Positions 1-11,453 are shown, counted from the stretch's first letter. The stretch is 64,000 bases of DNA from Paenibacillus sp. An7 (GCF_009870785.1 NZ_WTWX01000008.1:1-64000); one strand, 5' to 3'. Numbers and translations: made by a program. Notes: generated by a model from the sequence alone, not told the origin.

Positions 1-54
1 TAGAGCACCTGGTTTGGGACCAGGGGGTCGCATGTTCAAATCGTGTCATCCCGA
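1..54 (+). tRNA. tRNA-Pro (UGG), 3' part only
   Basis: The window opens inside a tRNA. The anticodon arm is a 5-bp stem (8-12 with 20-24) around the seven-base loop TTTGGGA, giving anticodon TGG, proline. The T arm follows (30-34 with 42-46, loop TTCAAAT). The 3' acceptor strand is CATCCCG with discriminator A at 54. CCA is not encoded. The 5' acceptor strand and D arm lie before the window. Confidence 0.9.
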
Positions 55-59
55 TTATG

Positions 60-91
60 AAAAGGTTATTGCCTAGGCAATAACCTTTTTC
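60..91 (+). terminator. Rho-independent terminator after tRNA-Pro
   Basis: A perfect 13-bp stem (61-73 with 76-88) with a two-base TA centre ends in a T run. The A run on the other side makes it potentially bidirectional. It separates the tRNA gene from bofC. Confidence 0.85.
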
Positions 92-93
92 TT

Positions 94-123
94 GTATATA
101 TAGATTGGATCTCGGTCACAATA
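94..123 (+). promoter_or_regulatory. Putative forespore (sigma-F/G type) promoter of bofC
   Basis: GTATA at 94-98 and GGTCACAATA at 114-123 are separated by exactly 15 bases. This fits the sigma-F pattern GYWTA-N15-GGNRANANTW at all but one position (C where a purine is expected). bofC is a forespore gene in B. subtilis, so the location is functionally sensible. The assignment is inference from the motif. Confidence 0.45.
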
Positions 124-153
124 GACTAAAAAGTGTGTTAGAAGGGGATCCAA

Positions 154-816
154 TTGAAGTTCCTTAATTTTAATAAACGTTGGAAAAAAATCAAACGAAC
201 GTTAACGACTTTCACGATATGTATTTTACTTGCAGTATTAGCCGGGGCCGGCTTACCGATCTCTCAAATGATGCAATCCCTCTTAACAACAGGCAGCATA
301 GAAGTGATGGAAGAAGACGCATCCCTTGAAGAAGACAGCAGCATGGCCCAAGCCAGTTTATTGCAACAGATTCGTTCAAACGACAAATTGCGGCGAGTTT
401 TTTTAGAGAAGAAGTTTGTTTGTGGTACAGAAACGGTGAACTTAGGTAACTTCACTCCTGAAGAAATGGTCACTCTAATCAAGCAGCATCCTGGCTGGTC
501 TGGTTATATAGAGGCGGAAAGTGATCTAGTAGTGCAGGAAACCGTTAATGACCTGTCTCCACATTGCAAAGAGAATGCATATATGAGTTTAGATAAAGAA
601 GGGAACCTAACACTCTTTGATGGAAAGCCAAAGGAAGAAAAGACCATTCGTACTTTTTTTCAACTGGATGTTGGTTCGATGGAAACTTCTTTACCAGCCG
701 GCGTTCTTGAGCAACTGCAAAATGGCATACGTGTTCAGGATATTGAGGAATATAATAGTGTGCTTTCTACTTTTGGTGATTACGCGGTTGCCCCTGCAGG
801 AAATATTATAGAATAG
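154..816 (+). CDS. bofC: BofC, forespore intermembrane regulator of sigma-K checkpoint
   Basis: BofC is exported from the forespore and restrains the SpoIVB protease, which triggers pro-sigma-K processing in the mother cell. The 220-residue product has a basic N-terminus and one hydrophobic segment (about residues 18-38), consistent with a signal peptide or anchor. Its C-terminal third carries a strong BofC signature, including the NGIRVQDIEEYNSVLSTF stretch. The TTG start at 154 follows GAAGGGG. It lies between a tRNA and ruvC, as in other Bacillales, and has its own terminator. The sequence after the hydrophobic segment is acidic. Confidence 0.88.
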   Translation: MKFLNFNKRWKKIKRTLTTFTICILLAVLAGAGLPISQMMQSLLTTGSIEVMEEDASLEEDSSMAQASLLQQIRSNDKLRRVFLEKKFVCGTETVNLGNFTPEEMVTLIKQHPGWSGYIEAESDLVVQETVNDLSPHCKENAYMSLDKEGNLTLFDGKPKEEKTIRTFFQLDVGSMETSLPAGVLEQLQNGIRVQDIEEYNSVLSTFGDYAVAPAGNIIE

Positions 817-839
817 GTAAGAATAGATAGGCCAGAGAA

Positions 840-863
840 GGCGGATGAAAATCCGTCTTTTTT
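840..863 (+). terminator. Terminator of bofC
   Basis: A 7-bp stem (840-846 with 851-857, one G-T pair) with loop GAAA is followed by six Ts. It ends the bofC transcript before the ruvC promoter. Confidence 0.75.
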
Positions 864-944
864 GGTTTTACATGAAAAAAAATTCAGGGAATATTTAGAG
901 TTTTCGTCGAAGTGCAAACTTTTTCGTTATAGGGCTGGAACATT

Positions 945-953
945 TGATATAAT
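945..953 (+). promoter_or_regulatory. Extended -10 promoter before ruvC
   Basis: TGATATAAT (945-953) is an extended -10 element with a perfect TATAAT. No convincing -35 hexamer is visible, which is tolerated with the TGN extension. It lies 45 bases upstream of ruvC, after the bofC terminator. Confidence 0.5.
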
Positions 954-998
954 GAATAAACGATACATATGTTCGCAGTATGTTAAGGAGAGATGTGT

Positions 999-1502
999 TT
1001 GCGTTTTTTAGGGATTGATCCAGGTATTGCTATTGTTGGTTTTGGTTTTATAGATAAAACAGGGAGTAAACTCACTCCTGTTCAATATGGATGTATACAG
1101 ACAGAGGCCCATACACCCGATGAGGAAAGACTGCTTCATGTGTATGAGGCGATGTTACAATTAATTGATAAATATAAGCCTGATGCTGTGGCATTAGAGA
1201 AACTATTTTTTAATCGAAATGTGACGACAGCGATGTCGGTTAGTCAAGCAAGGGGTGTGCTCATTCTCGCAGCAATTCAAAGGGGATTACCGATTGCGGA
1301 GTATACGCCGATGCAGGTTAAACAGGCTATTGTGGGCTATGGTAAAGCAGAGAAGAGACAGGTTCAGGAAATGGTCAAAATGTACCTCAAGCTACAAGCC
1401 ATCCCTAAACCCGATGACGTAGCTGATGCACTGGCTGTAGCTATCTGTCATGCTCATTCTTATACACTAAATTCTAAATTAAATGAGGTTTTTAAAAGAT
1501 GA
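999..1502 (+). CDS. ruvC: RuvC, Holliday junction resolvase
   Basis: RuvC is the endonuclease that cuts Holliday junctions moved by RuvAB. The 167-residue protein starts with the catalytic-Asp motif LGIDPG, has a Glu in EKLFF and the Asp-rich end motif KPDDVADALAVA, all expected active-site elements of the RNase H fold. The TTG at 999 is preferred because AAGGAG (985-990) is 8 bases upstream. The in-frame ATG at 993 is only 2 bases from that site and would add MC. Its stop overlaps the ruvA start, so the two are translationally coupled. Classical B. subtilis lacks ruvC beside ruvAB, so the intact ruvCAB cluster is a lineage feature. Confidence 0.9.
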   Translation: MRFLGIDPGIAIVGFGFIDKTGSKLTPVQYGCIQTEAHTPDEERLLHVYEAMLQLIDKYKPDAVALEKLFFNRNVTTAMSVSQARGVLILAAIQRGLPIAEYTPMQVKQAIVGYGKAEKRQVQEMVKMYLKLQAIPKPDDVADALAVAICHAHSYTLNSKLNEVFKR

Positions 1503-2113
1503 TCGATTATATCAAAGGACCGGTCGTAATCATTGAGAATGATTATGTCGTAATTGATGTGCAGGGAATTGGATATCAGATTTTCTGTCCTAATCCTTAT
1601 ATTTTCGCTAAACAGGAAGGTACCGTTACAGTATACACACATCACCATGTAAGAGAAGATGCGATGCTGCTTTACGGGTTTGGAAGTCGTGAAGAACAAC
1701 AACTGTTTCGGAAACTCATTGAAGTATCAGGAATCGGTCCTCGTGTCGCCCTTGGTATTCTAACGGGAGGCACGCCAGAGCAGCTGGTTACTGCGATTCA
1801 TCAAGAGAATATTACTTTTCTGACCAAACTTCCAGGGATCGGCAAGAAGACAGCACAGCGTATGATTCTTGATCTAAAAGACAAGCTGGATGGGTTTGGA
1901 GGAGCAATATATGCCACTGGACTCTTTGCTCCTAATGTAGCAGCTGAAGGCGACGGCTCATACTGGTCCGAGGCTAGAGAAGGTCTAAAAGCCCTTGGAT
2001 ATACAGACAGTGAGCTTGATAAAGTATGGCTCCGCATGAAAAACGATACAACCGCAGAAGATACAGCAGATGTACTTATGAAGAAAGCTCTGAAAATGCT
2101 CTTTACCGGATAA
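1499..2113 (+). CDS. ruvA: RuvA, Holliday junction branch-migration DNA-binding subunit
   Basis: RuvA tetramers clamp four-way junctions and load the RuvB motor. The 204-residue product has the N-terminal OB-fold start MIDYIKGPVV. Two helix-hairpin-helix motifs follow (VSGIGPRVALGIL near residue 78 and LPGIGKKTAQRMI near 113), then a C-terminal RuvB-binding domain (about residues 155-204). Length is normal for the family. Its ATG overlaps the ruvC stop as ATGA. Confidence 0.96.
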   Translation: MIDYIKGPVVIIENDYVVIDVQGIGYQIFCPNPYIFAKQEGTVTVYTHHHVREDAMLLYGFGSREEQQLFRKLIEVSGIGPRVALGILTGGTPEQLVTAIHQENITFLTKLPGIGKKTAQRMILDLKDKLDGFGGAIYATGLFAPNVAAEGDGSYWSEAREGLKALGYTDSELDKVWLRMKNDTTAEDTADVLMKKALKMLFTG

Positions 2114-2138
2114 ACAGGAATAGAATAGAGGGATAAGT

Positions 2139-3143
2139 ATGGATGACCGGATTATATCCGCCAACCTGATGATGGAAGATCAAGCGGTGGAGCTGAGTTT
2201 GCGTCCCCGCTATTTGAATGAATATATTGGACAAGATCAAGTAAAGGAAAACTTAAAGGTATACATTGAAGCTGCCAAAATGAGAAATGAAGCACTGGAT
2301 CATGTGCTCTTATACGGCCCGCCAGGACTAGGTAAAACCACACTGTCAAACATTATTGCGAATGAACTTGGTGTGAACCTGCGGACGACTTCTGGACCCG
2401 CGATTGAACGGCCTGGTGATCTTGCAGCTTTGCTGACCAATCTGCAAGAGGGGGATGTCCTGTTTATTGATGAAATTCACAGGCTTAATCGTTCTGTAGA
2501 GGAAGTGTTGTACCCTGCAATGGAGGACTTTGCCCTTGATATTATGATTGGTAAAGGTCCAAGTGCGCGTTCCGTGCGCCTGGATCTCCCGCCTTTTACT
2601 TTGATCGGAGCAACGACAAGAGCAGGCCTGTTATCTGCTCCGCTTCGAGATCGGTTTGGAGTAATCAGCCGGCTTGAGTTTTATACTGTGGATGAGTTAA
2701 CTTTTATCGTTTCCCGTACAGCCGATTTACTTGGTATTGAAATTGTTGGAGATGCGGCAGAAGAGATTGCACTTCGGTCAAGAGGGACACCACGTATTGC
2801 AAACCGTCTGCTCAAACGTGTTCGGGACTTTGCCATGGTACGAGGGGATGGTATCATTACTTCGTCACTAGCAGAAGAGGCACTTAAAAGATTGCAAATC
2901 GATCCGCGTGGACTTGACGATATTGATTATAAGATGCTGAAATCGATGGTCACCAGCTTCCGCGGAGGACCGGTTGGTCTTGATACGATCGCAGCTACCA
3001 TTGGAGAAGAAAGTCAAACCATTGAAGATGTATACGAGCCGTATCTCCTGCAAATTGGTTTTTTGCAAAGAACTCCGCGAGGCAGAATGGTGACTCCAGC
3101 TGCTTATGCGCATCTAGGAATTCCAATGCCGACAGAACGATAA
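2139..3143 (+). CDS. ruvB: RuvB, Holliday junction branch-migration ATPase
   Basis: RuvB is the hexameric AAA+ motor of RuvABC. The 334-residue sequence shows Walker [10 protein letters not shown] (about residue 60), Walker B LFIDEIHR (about 110), sensor 1 in LIGATTRAG, the arginine-containing APLRDRFG, and the winged-helix C-terminus. It starts 25 bases after ruvA with an AGAGGGATAAGT leader and belongs to the ruvCAB operon. Confidence 0.97.
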   Translation: MDDRIISANLMMEDQAVELSLRPRYLNEYIGQDQVKENLKVYIEAAKMRNEALDHVLLYGPPGLGKTTLSNIIANELGVNLRTTSGPAIERPGDLAALLTNLQEGDVLFIDEIHRLNRSVEEVLYPAMEDFALDIMIGKGPSARSVRLDLPPFTLIGATTRAGLLSAPLRDRFGVISRLEFYTVDELTFIVSRTADLLGIEIVGDAAEEIALRSRGTPRIANRLLKRVRDFAMVRGDGIITSSLAEEALKRLQIDPRGLDDIDYKMLKSMVTSFRGGPVGLDTIAATIGEESQTIEDVYEPYLLQIGFLQRTPRGRMVTPAAYAHLGIPMPTER

Positions 3144-3244
3144 TTTGATGCTTAGGCTGTATAAATGTTGTGATGTGCGCAGCAACAAGGTGAAAATAAG
3201 CGTGTAGGAATTTCTGGGTCAACGAATGGGGAGGAGAACGATAA

Positions 3245-5362
3245 ATGAACCGAATAAAGAAAACTCAAAATGTCCGCTCTTTATGGACAAAGGGAGCTAA
3301 GATGACCCTTGCTGCAGTACTGCTGGCAGGTAGTTTATGGGGGCCGCTTCCATCAGCTAGTGCTGCAATAAATGACACTATTCGTGTCGCAATGTTCGCA
3401 GATCTCGGAAGCACCTATAGATCCACTACACCTGCAGTTACACTTCAAACAGATGGAGATTGGACTGCAGGGATAGATGCGGCATCAGGTTATGAGTCTT
3501 GGATCTCATTACCTGCCTCGACACAAACACGTTTTAGTGTCGATGGTTTTCGTGTGAAAGTGCTAGAAACAGATGTATTCAAGACAGCTTCCGAAGCTGC
3601 AAAAGTACTGCAAGGAACGACTGACAAACCCATCATTTATCAATCTTCTAAAAGCGGAAAAACCATATATCAAGTTTACACAGGAAACTACTCGACATCA
3701 GCTCTTGCGGAAGCAGCTGCAGTACGAACCCAGAAGACAGCTGCTTCTTATCTAGCTGGACAAAAGCCTGTTGTAAAAGGAAGCAAGCATAGTCAAGCGG
3801 GAGTATTTGCAAGTAAGAAAGAAGCAGATATAATGCGCGATACGGTAACTGCGAGCGGCTATGATGCTTTTACAGTCATCCAGTCGGAAGGCGGCAGGCC
3901 TGAATATGCAGTATGGGTGGGTGAAGAAACAACAGATGCTTCTTTAGCAACGTTAGAAAAACTTGTGAAAGTTAAATTGCCAGAGTTATCTTTAAGTTCG
4001 GTAAATGCGAGAATGAATGCGTTAATTATTAGGCAAGATGTGACTCTTAATTTAGTCTCTCCAGAAGTAACCAATCACTATATCGTAAGCGGTACTGATA
4101 TGAAGTTAATGCTGGATTCCAATAGTACTGGCATAAAAGTAGCAGAGCGCTCCGGACGTACATATCGAGGAGATTTTGAAATAAGTGTATATAACGGGCA
4201 GCTCGCTCTTGTCAATCAAGTACCTCTTGAAGAGTATCTGTATTCCGTTGTTGGAGCTGAAGTATACCCGTCATGGCCAGCGGAATCGTTAAAAGCACAA
4301 TCCGTTGCTGCGCGGAGCTATGCACTTTTTCAAGGGAATAAATTTAAGATTGCTAATGTGGTAGATACAACGTTAAGCCAAGCTTATAACGGAATCGGAT
4401 CGGAACATCAGAACGTAACTAATGCAGTAAATGCTACTGCCGGAGAAGTTATTAAAAGTGGTGGGAAAGTTGTTGAGGCTATCTTTTCTTCCAATGCGGG
4501 AGGAATAACGGCTGATCCGTCTGAAGTATGGAATGGTGGAGGGACTCTATTCGCAAGCGTAGATAGTGCAGGAGATAAGTCTGCCCAAGAAGGAACACAC
4601 AATTGGTATCATGTACTTCTAAGTGACGGAAAGACAGGCTATATCCGGGAAGATAATATAAAACTCTTGGAAGGGGCAACTGCGGCAGGACTGCCTAAAC
4701 TTACGGTTACTGCTAAAAATACAAATGTTCGTAAAATCCCTCTTATCCAGTCGAGCGTATCTCCTGTAGCCCAGTTAAATCCAGGTACTGAATTGGTTAT
4801 TCTTGGGGAAACAAAAGAATCGGGTACGTACAGCTGGATGCGCGGACCGTTTACATCTGCGGAGATTTCAGCGATGCTTCAAGGAAAAATATCAACGACT
4901 GTTCCATCCACAATTTCTAGCTTGGAAGTAACAAGCAGGGGGCCATCTGGTAGAGCAGTAGAAGTGAAAGCGAATGGACAAGTGCTTGGTGTTAAATACG
5001 GTGATGCATATCGCAGTGCTTTTGGAAGTTTACCGAGTACTTTGTTTGATATTACGAATACCGGAAGTTATACTGTACTAGGTGCAAATGGACAGGTTGT
5101 GACTAAATCTGGGGCAGCTGGAGCTTCTGTAGTATCAGCTTCCGGTACGACATCTTATTCTGGAAACTCTCTGGTTGTCATGAACAAAGACAGCGAGGCA
5201 AGAGCAGTTAGTAAGACCCAAGCTTTTCTGTTTACAGGTCAAGGATATGGGCACGGGCTGGGTCTGTCTCAGTGGGGAGCAAAAGGACTTGCAGATGAAG
5301 GGTATGATTACCAGTCTATTTTGAAACACTATTATCAGAACGTAACTATAGTTAAGGAATGA
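3245..5362 (+). CDS. Secreted SpoIID/LytB-domain protein with SPOR-like and SH3-like regions
   Basis: The 705-residue protein probably acts on or remodels peptidoglycan; SpoIID relatives are lytic transglycosylases in engulfment and LytB relatives enhance amidases. It has a signal peptide ending near ASA (about residue 40). Repeated segments resembling SPOR peptidoglycan-binding repeats span about 95-225, and the SpoIID/LytB domain runs from about 270 to the end. That domain contains the conserved [24 protein letters not shown] region (about 338-360), FSSNAGG (about 414) and [15 protein letters not shown] (about 668). An SH3-like segment (about 455-545) interrupts the SpoIID domain. AGGAG precedes the ATG. 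It lies between ruvB and queA, eight bases before queA, as in related genomes. It is not the classical spoIID gene, which is much shorter. Confidence 0.8.
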   Translation: MNRIKKTQNVRSLWTKGAKMTLAAVLLAGSLWGPLPSASAAINDTIRVAMFADLGSTYRSTTPAVTLQTDGDWTAGIDAASGYESWISLPASTQTRFSVDGFRVKVLETDVFKTASEAAKVLQGTTDKPIIYQSSKSGKTIYQVYTGNYSTSALAEAAAVRTQKTAASYLAGQKPVVKGSKHSQAGVFASKKEADIMRDTVTASGYDAFTVIQSEGGRPEYAVWVGEETTDASLATLEKLVKVKLPELSLSSVNARMNALIIRQDVTLNLVSPEVTNHYIVSGTDMKLMLDSNSTGIKVAERSGRTYRGDFEISVYNGQLALVNQVPLEEYLYSVVGAEVYPSWPAESLKAQSVAARSYALFQGNKFKIANVVDTTLSQAYNGIGSEHQNVTNAVNATAGEVIKSGGKVVEAIFSSNAGGITADPSEVWNGGGTLFASVDSAGDKSAQEGTHNWYHVLLSDGKTGYIREDNIKLLEGATAAGLPKLTVTAKNTNVRKIPLIQSSVSPVAQLNPGTELVILGETKESGTYSWMRGPFTSAEISAMLQGKISTTVPSTISSLEVTSRGPSGRAVEVKANGQVLGVKYGDAYRSAFGSLPSTLFDITNTGSYTVLGANGQVVTKSGAAGASVVSASGTTSYSGNSLVVMNKDSEARAVSKTQAFLFTGQGYGHGLGLSQWGAKGLADEGYDYQSILKHYYQNVTIVKE

Positions 5363-5369
5363 CGACATA

Positions 5370-7557
<2,188 letters not shown>

Positions 7558-7596
7558 GTAACTACTTATAACCAAGTCTTGAAAGGGGGGAATAAA

Positions 7597-7911
7597 ATGT
7601 TGAATTTCACAGCAACAACGAATGCAGCTGGCGGAGGTTTGCAACTTATCATTATGATGGTACTTATGTTTGCAGTGTTTTACTTCCTGCTCATTAGACC
7701 ACAGCAAAAAAGACAAAAAGAACATCGAAACTTATTGAATTCCTTGAAAAAGGGAGACAAAGTAGTAACGATTGGCGGCCTTCACGGTACGATCACAGAG
7801 GTAATGGATGATACTGTTGTACTGCGTGTAAACGATGTCACTAAACTGACATTTAACCGCAGCAGTATTAGTGCTGTATCTCCTAGAGAGAGCGCTGAAG
7901 ATAAAGCGTAA
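7597..7911 (+). CDS. yajC: YajC, Sec translocon accessory subunit
   Basis: YajC is a small membrane partner of SecDF at the SecYEG translocon. The 104-residue protein has one transmembrane segment (about residues 14-35) ending in the diagnostic FLLIRPQQKRQKE, then a basic cytoplasmic domain with KGDKVVTIGGLHGTI. The ATG at 7597 is six bases after AAAGGGGGG; the TTG at 7579 would include the ribosome site. It ends the queA-tgt-yajC unit at a very strong terminator. secD and secF are 3.6 kb downstream. Confidence 0.95.
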   Translation: MLNFTATTNAAGGGLQLIIMMVLMFAVFYFLLIRPQQKRQKEHRNLLNSLKKGDKVVTIGGLHGTITEVMDDTVVLRVNDVTKLTFNRSSISAVSPRESAEDKA

Positions 7912-7922
7912 GTAACAAAAGA

Positions 7923-7996
7923 AGACTCCTGTTCAGGAGTCCTCTGGAGACTGTAGGCACACTAGCTTAAACTAGTGTGCCTACAGTCTTTTTTTA
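7923..7996 (+). terminator. Strong terminator of queA-tgt-yajC
   Basis: Two hairpins are visible. A 6-bp stem (7923-7940, GACTCC with GGAGTC, slightly offset) is followed by a perfect 18-bp stem (7948-7965 with 7972-7989, loop of six). A run of Ts follows the second. The T run is on the plus side only, so it does not serve the converging gene at 8013. Confidence 0.92.
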
Positions 7997-8012
7997 TTTA
8001 GATCTTGATGTA

Positions 8013-8405
8013 TTAGGATTTATCTACGTTCACTCCAAAAATACCGCCGATTGCTCCTAGAATAAAGGCAGCACCCCATTGCAGGATATCTTGCAGTTGC
8101 AAGGAGGAATCAAGAGCAAGAAAACCAATGACAAGGATTAGCAGTCCATATACTGCTCCCATAATACCGCCGTGATACCATCCGCGTTCGTTTGATCTTT
8201 TGCCTGATATGAACCCACCTATGAGTAATGAAACAGCATGTACTACATAAGTATAAAACGATAAATCCTGTTCACGCATCCCTGTAAGCCAAAGAAAAAG
8301 CGATAAGACGAATGCACCGATAAACATCCAGATAAAAGCTGCATTTAAACCAGAAAGCAGAGGACTATTAATTCGTACAGAAAACAAACGGCGAACAAAT
8401 TGCAT
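8013..8405 (-). CDS. TIGR04086/YrzE-like four-helix membrane protein
   Basis: The 130-residue product is almost entirely hydrophobic, with four predicted transmembrane segments (about residues 17-40, 50-68, 78-97 and 105-125) and no obvious catalytic residues. The size, the SLLIGGFISGKRSNERGWYHGG loop and the position after yajC match the uncharacterised TIGR04086 family (B. subtilis YrzE). Its function is unknown. AGGGAGGT lies seven bases before the ATG. In B. subtilis the homologue is co-directional with yajC; here it is inverted. Confidence 0.75.
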   Translation of the reverse strand: MQFVRRLFSVRINSPLLSGLNAAFIWMFIGAFVLSLFLWLTGMREQDLSFYTYVVHAVSLLIGGFISGKRSNERGWYHGGIMGAVYGLLILVIGFLALDSSLQLQDILQWGAAFILGAIGGIFGVNVDKS

Positions 8406-8583
8406 GAAGGTGACCTCCCTTAATCATTCGGTTCTCATTAATACATTGTATGGTCAAGCTACCTGTGATATGAACTTGATTTTCCATTAATTAAATGGCA
8501 TGACTTTTCCGTCTTCGGTCAAGCTATGAACTGTTATAGTGCAAATAAATGCGACTCAAAGCAGGGGAGGATAAGATAAAAAG
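8406..8583. promoter_or_regulatory. Divergent intergenic region with extended -10 and a direct repeat
   Basis: This 178-base gap lies between two divergent membrane-protein genes. An extended -10 TGTTATAGT is at 8532-8540 for the plus-strand gene. The 10-base word GGTCAAGCTA occurs at 8452-8461 and again at 8517-8526, the second copy covering the expected -35 position. The repeat may be an operator or chance. Confidence 0.35.
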
Positions 8584-9372
8584 ATGGAACATATCATGAT
8601 ACATATCGGAAGAACGATACTCATGTATTTTATAGCTGCATTTGCCATTCGACTGATGGGTAAGAGAGAAATTGGGAAATTATCTGTTTTTGATCTCGTT
8701 ATATCCATTATGCTCGCTGAAATTGCGGTGTTTGCTATTGAAGATATACAACGACCTATTTATGAAGGGATCGTTCCCATGGTTATTCTTGTGATATTGC
8801 AAGTGGGTATCGCTATGATCGGACTTAAAAGCCGCTGGTTTCGACTTGCTTTGGATGGTAAGCCGGTCATCCTGGTCTCTAATGGTGAACTGCAAAGAGA
8901 AGAGATGAGAAAGCAGCGCTATAATTTAGATGATTTAATGCAGCAGCTCAGAGAGCAAAGTATTGATAATGTGGATGATTTGCAGTTTGCGATCCTGGAG
9001 ACGACGGGTAAACTCACCACCTTTAAAAAAGAAAATAATACTTCAATGTCTGACAACACAGGGGACTCAGAATCTTCAGAGTCAGCAGGATCGGCTAACG
9101 AAAACAATCTAAAATCGAAAGAAGACATCAAAAGAAGTGAAGAGAGCAAGGAACATATAAAGGCAATGCAAAATATACGTTATGGAGCTCTGCCATTGCC
9201 GCTGATTATGGACGGAAAAGTACAGGATTCTAATCTAGAGTTAATTGAGAAAAATCGTTTCTGGCTTAAAAATCGGATTCAAGAAAAAGGAGTCAAAGAT
9301 TTTAAAGATGTATTTTTATGTTCTATTGACCACAAAGGAGAGCTGTACGTTAACGTAAAGAAAAAAACGTAA
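8584..9372 (+). CDS. DUF421/YetF-family membrane protein (YrbG-like)
   Basis: The 262-residue protein has an N-terminal membrane domain with three hydrophobic segments (about residues 8-25, 35-52, 58-78). It contains the family motif RLMGKREIGKLSVFDLVISI and then a soluble DUF421 domain. The soluble domain is split by a Ser/Glu/Asn/Lys-rich, probably disordered stretch (about 150-195) before the end PLPLIMDGKVQDSNLELI. YetF-family proteins are linked to spore membrane and stress roles, but the biochemical function is unknown. The position near spoVB matches B. subtilis yrbG. GGGGAGG is 13 bases upstream, so the ATG at 8596 is a possible alternative start. Confidence 0.8.
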   Translation: MEHIMIHIGRTILMYFIAAFAIRLMGKREIGKLSVFDLVISIMLAEIAVFAIEDIQRPIYEGIVPMVILVILQVGIAMIGLKSRWFRLALDGKPVILVSNGELQREEMRKQRYNLDDLMQQLREQSIDNVDDLQFAILETTGKLTTFKKENNTSMSDNTGDSESSESAGSANENNLKSKEDIKRSEESKEHIKAMQNIRYGALPLPLIMDGKVQDSNLELIEKNRFWLKNRIQEKGVKDFKDVFLCSIDHKGELYVNVKKKT

Positions 9373-9377
9373 TTCAT

Positions 9378-10952
9378 TTATTTACGACGAATCCAAGCAC
9401 CTAGAATAGGAACACGAGATAAATCATGCAGATCAATTAAACGACAAGCTGCCATAACCGATAAATATAGAAGCAGACCTATAAAGCTAGAAGCGAGAAA
9501 TTGAAGGAACAATATACTCGGCCAAGGAAGATGATGAAATAAATACTCGACAACGGCTGCCATTATGATCATTCCTGTGCCCACTTTCAGAGCATCAAGC
9601 CAGCGAAAACGGAAACCAAGGAGCTGTTTTAGACTTCTTCCATGCAGCAGAGTTACAACCAGGGCATTAATACAGATGGCTATAATGGCGCCATAAATGC
9701 CGTATTCGGGCTTTGAGGCAAGATAAAGGATGAGACTGATCTTAATGATGGCACCCAGCATTGTATTGAAGAGCGCCTTACCAGGACGTTCTAAAGCTTG
9801 AAGAGCAGCTTGTAAGGGAGCTTGTGTGTAAATAAATAGAGCAAAGGGAGACATTGTCCTCAGCATATCTGCAATGGAACTGTTATTGTAAAGAAGCAGG
9901 CAAAGCGGTTCTGCGAGGACGTACATAATGACTGCAAAGGGTCCGCCAGTAACAAGTGCTAAACGCAGAGATTGGTGCATTCTTTTGTGAATGGTTTTGA
10001 AATCTTTTCGGGCAGCAGCTTCAGATAGAGAAGGAACCAAAGACGTAGCAAGTGAAGAAGTCAGGGCACCCGGCAAAAGAAGCAAAGGAATAACCATGCC
10101 CTGCATCGCCCCATACTGCGCGGTTGCTATAGCTTTTGTGAATCCGGCAAGGGCAAGACTTTGTGCTGTGACGATTGTTTCGAGAAGATAGGAGATGGAG
10201 CCGACCAAACGTCCCGCAGTAACAGGAATGGATATAGACATGATTCGTTTGAATATCGATTTACTTTCCATCTTAGTCTTGTTGGTCTGCGGCATAGGTG
10301 CGGGCACCAATATACCCGCTTTTCTATTACGTTCATGCTGCCAAAGTAAAACAAACATGCCAATTAGCTCTCCTGCTACTGCACCGAGCATGGCTCCTGC
10401 TGCTGCAAATTCGATTCCTTTTGGTAACAGAAGGTAGGAGAACCAAAGTACGCACAAAATACGCATGAGTGTTTCAGCAATAGAGGAACTCGCAGATGGA
10501 ATCATATTTTGTTTTCCTTGAAAATAGCCCCTGTATACGGATGAAACGGCGACGATTAAGATCATGGGCGTCATACTAACAAATGTGTAATAAACCCTTT
10601 CATCTGTGAGAATGCGGCTTGTTACAAATGGAGCAAATAGGAGGCATAACGCTGTAAAGACGGCACCAGCAGTCAAAGTAAAGAACAGACTTGTTTTCAA
10701 GATTTTCTCTGACGCTTTTACGTCTCCATAGGATTCAGCCTCAGCTACAAGCTTAGCTATAGCCAGCGGAATTCCACCTGTAATGAGTGTTACGATAACG
10801 ATGAAAAAGGGGTATCCTTGCTGATATAAGCCAACGCCTTCCGCACCAATGACCCGTGGTAAAACGATTCGGGGTATGAACCCCAGAATTCGATTAATGA
10901 TGCCGGCTGCTAGCAAAATCATAGTCCCCTGGATGAACGTTTGTTTTTTCAT
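9378..10952 (-). CDS. spoVB: SpoVB-like MOP-superfamily flippase
   Basis: SpoVB is a polytopic flippase of the MATE/MOP superfamily needed for spore cortex synthesis, probably moving lipid-linked precursors. The 524-residue product has about 14 hydrophobic segments and the conserved N-terminal region RILGFIPRIVLPRVIGAEGVGLYQQG. The ATG at 10952 (MKKQTFIQGT) follows AGAGGGAT. The longer reading frame to 11066 adds 38 hydrophilic residues unlike the family. The gene converges on the upstream DUF421 gene with only five bases between stops, so their terminators must lie within or beyond each other. Confidence 0.9.
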   Translation of the reverse strand: MKKQTFIQGTMILLAAGIINRILGFIPRIVLPRVIGAEGVGLYQQGYPFFIVIVTLITGGIPLAIAKLVAEAESYGDVKASEKILKTSLFFTLTAGAVFTALCLLFAPFVTSRILTDERVYYTFVSMTPMILIVAVSSVYRGYFQGKQNMIPSASSSIAETLMRILCVLWFSYLLLPKGIEFAAAGAMLGAVAGELIGMFVLLWQHERNRKAGILVPAPMPQTNKTKMESKSIFKRIMSISIPVTAGRLVGSISYLLETIVTAQSLALAGFTKAIATAQYGAMQGMVIPLLLLPGALTSSLATSLVPSLSEAAARKDFKTIHKRMHQSLRLALVTGGPFAVIMYVLAEPLCLLLYNNSSIADMLRTMSPFALFIYTQAPLQAALQALERPGKALFNTMLGAIIKISLILYLASKPEYGIYGAIIAICINALVVTLLHGRSLKQLLGFRFRWLDALKVGTGMIIMAAVVEYLFHHLPWPSILFLQFLASSFIGLLLYLSVMAACRLIDLHDLSRVPILGAWIRRK

Positions 10953-11176
10953 AAGTGTTAATCCCTCTTCCCCATGGGTTAGTACATAATAAGTTTTGGC
11001 ATTTGGTACTCGTTCTACTTCATGAATATGCCGAACCTGTCCCATCTCATGACTGTTAGTTAACAATCAGATGATTTCCTTTCATTCACCAAGGAGATGC
11101 TCGTTCAGCTAGGCAGGAATACTGTAGGAAGATGTCGAATAGGTAAGCAGGAGCACAAAAGGAGTGATTTAACGCC

Positions 11177-11437
11177 ATGGAATCATTTATTGAAGAAATG
11201 GACGCCCACGAGTTGGAAAATGCAATTGAACTCTTATGCTGCAGTAAGGCAGAAGAACTTCAATTAGTGGGATATCAATATGTTACAAGTAAGGATGTTT
11301 GGAATTGCGTCAGCCGCAAATATGAAAAACAAGGAATTCCCCCACTCCATCAACTGGTTAATGATATTTTGTCGCTGAAAGCTACCAGTTTTATGAACTT
11401 TATGACAATATCTGCGTACCGAGGCTCCTCTTTCTAA
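11177..11437 (+). CDS. comN: ComN/YrzD-like post-transcriptional regulator
   Basis: The 86-residue soluble, acidic protein starts MESFIEEMDAHELENAIELLCCSKAEEL and has the size and spoVB-secDF location of B. subtilis ComN (YrzD). ComN affects late-competence comE mRNA post-transcriptionally. The C-terminal part (VWNCVSRKYEKQGIPPLHQLVNDILSLK) resembles the family core. AAAGGAGTG is 10 bases before the ATG. The stop codon lies inside the terminator hairpin. Identity rests on size, context and remembered family pattern. Confidence 0.7.
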   Translation: MESFIEEMDAHELENAIELLCCSKAEELQLVGYQYVTSKDVWNCVSRKYEKQGIPPLHQLVNDILSLKATSFMNFMTISAYRGSSF

Positions 11438-11453
11438 GGAAGAGGACTTTTTT
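11426..11453 (+). terminator. Terminator overlapping the comN stop codon
   Basis: A stem of about 7 bp (11426-11432 with 11440-11446) is followed by ACTTTTTT. The TAA stop of comN (11435-11437) is in the loop, so ribosomes finishing comN would cover the hairpin. Confidence 0.65.

Noticed and set aside
1460..1702. Minus-strand ORFs inside ruv genes and similar antisense frames elsewhere
   Set aside because: They are antisense shadows of well-supported genes with no ribosome sites or family resemblance.
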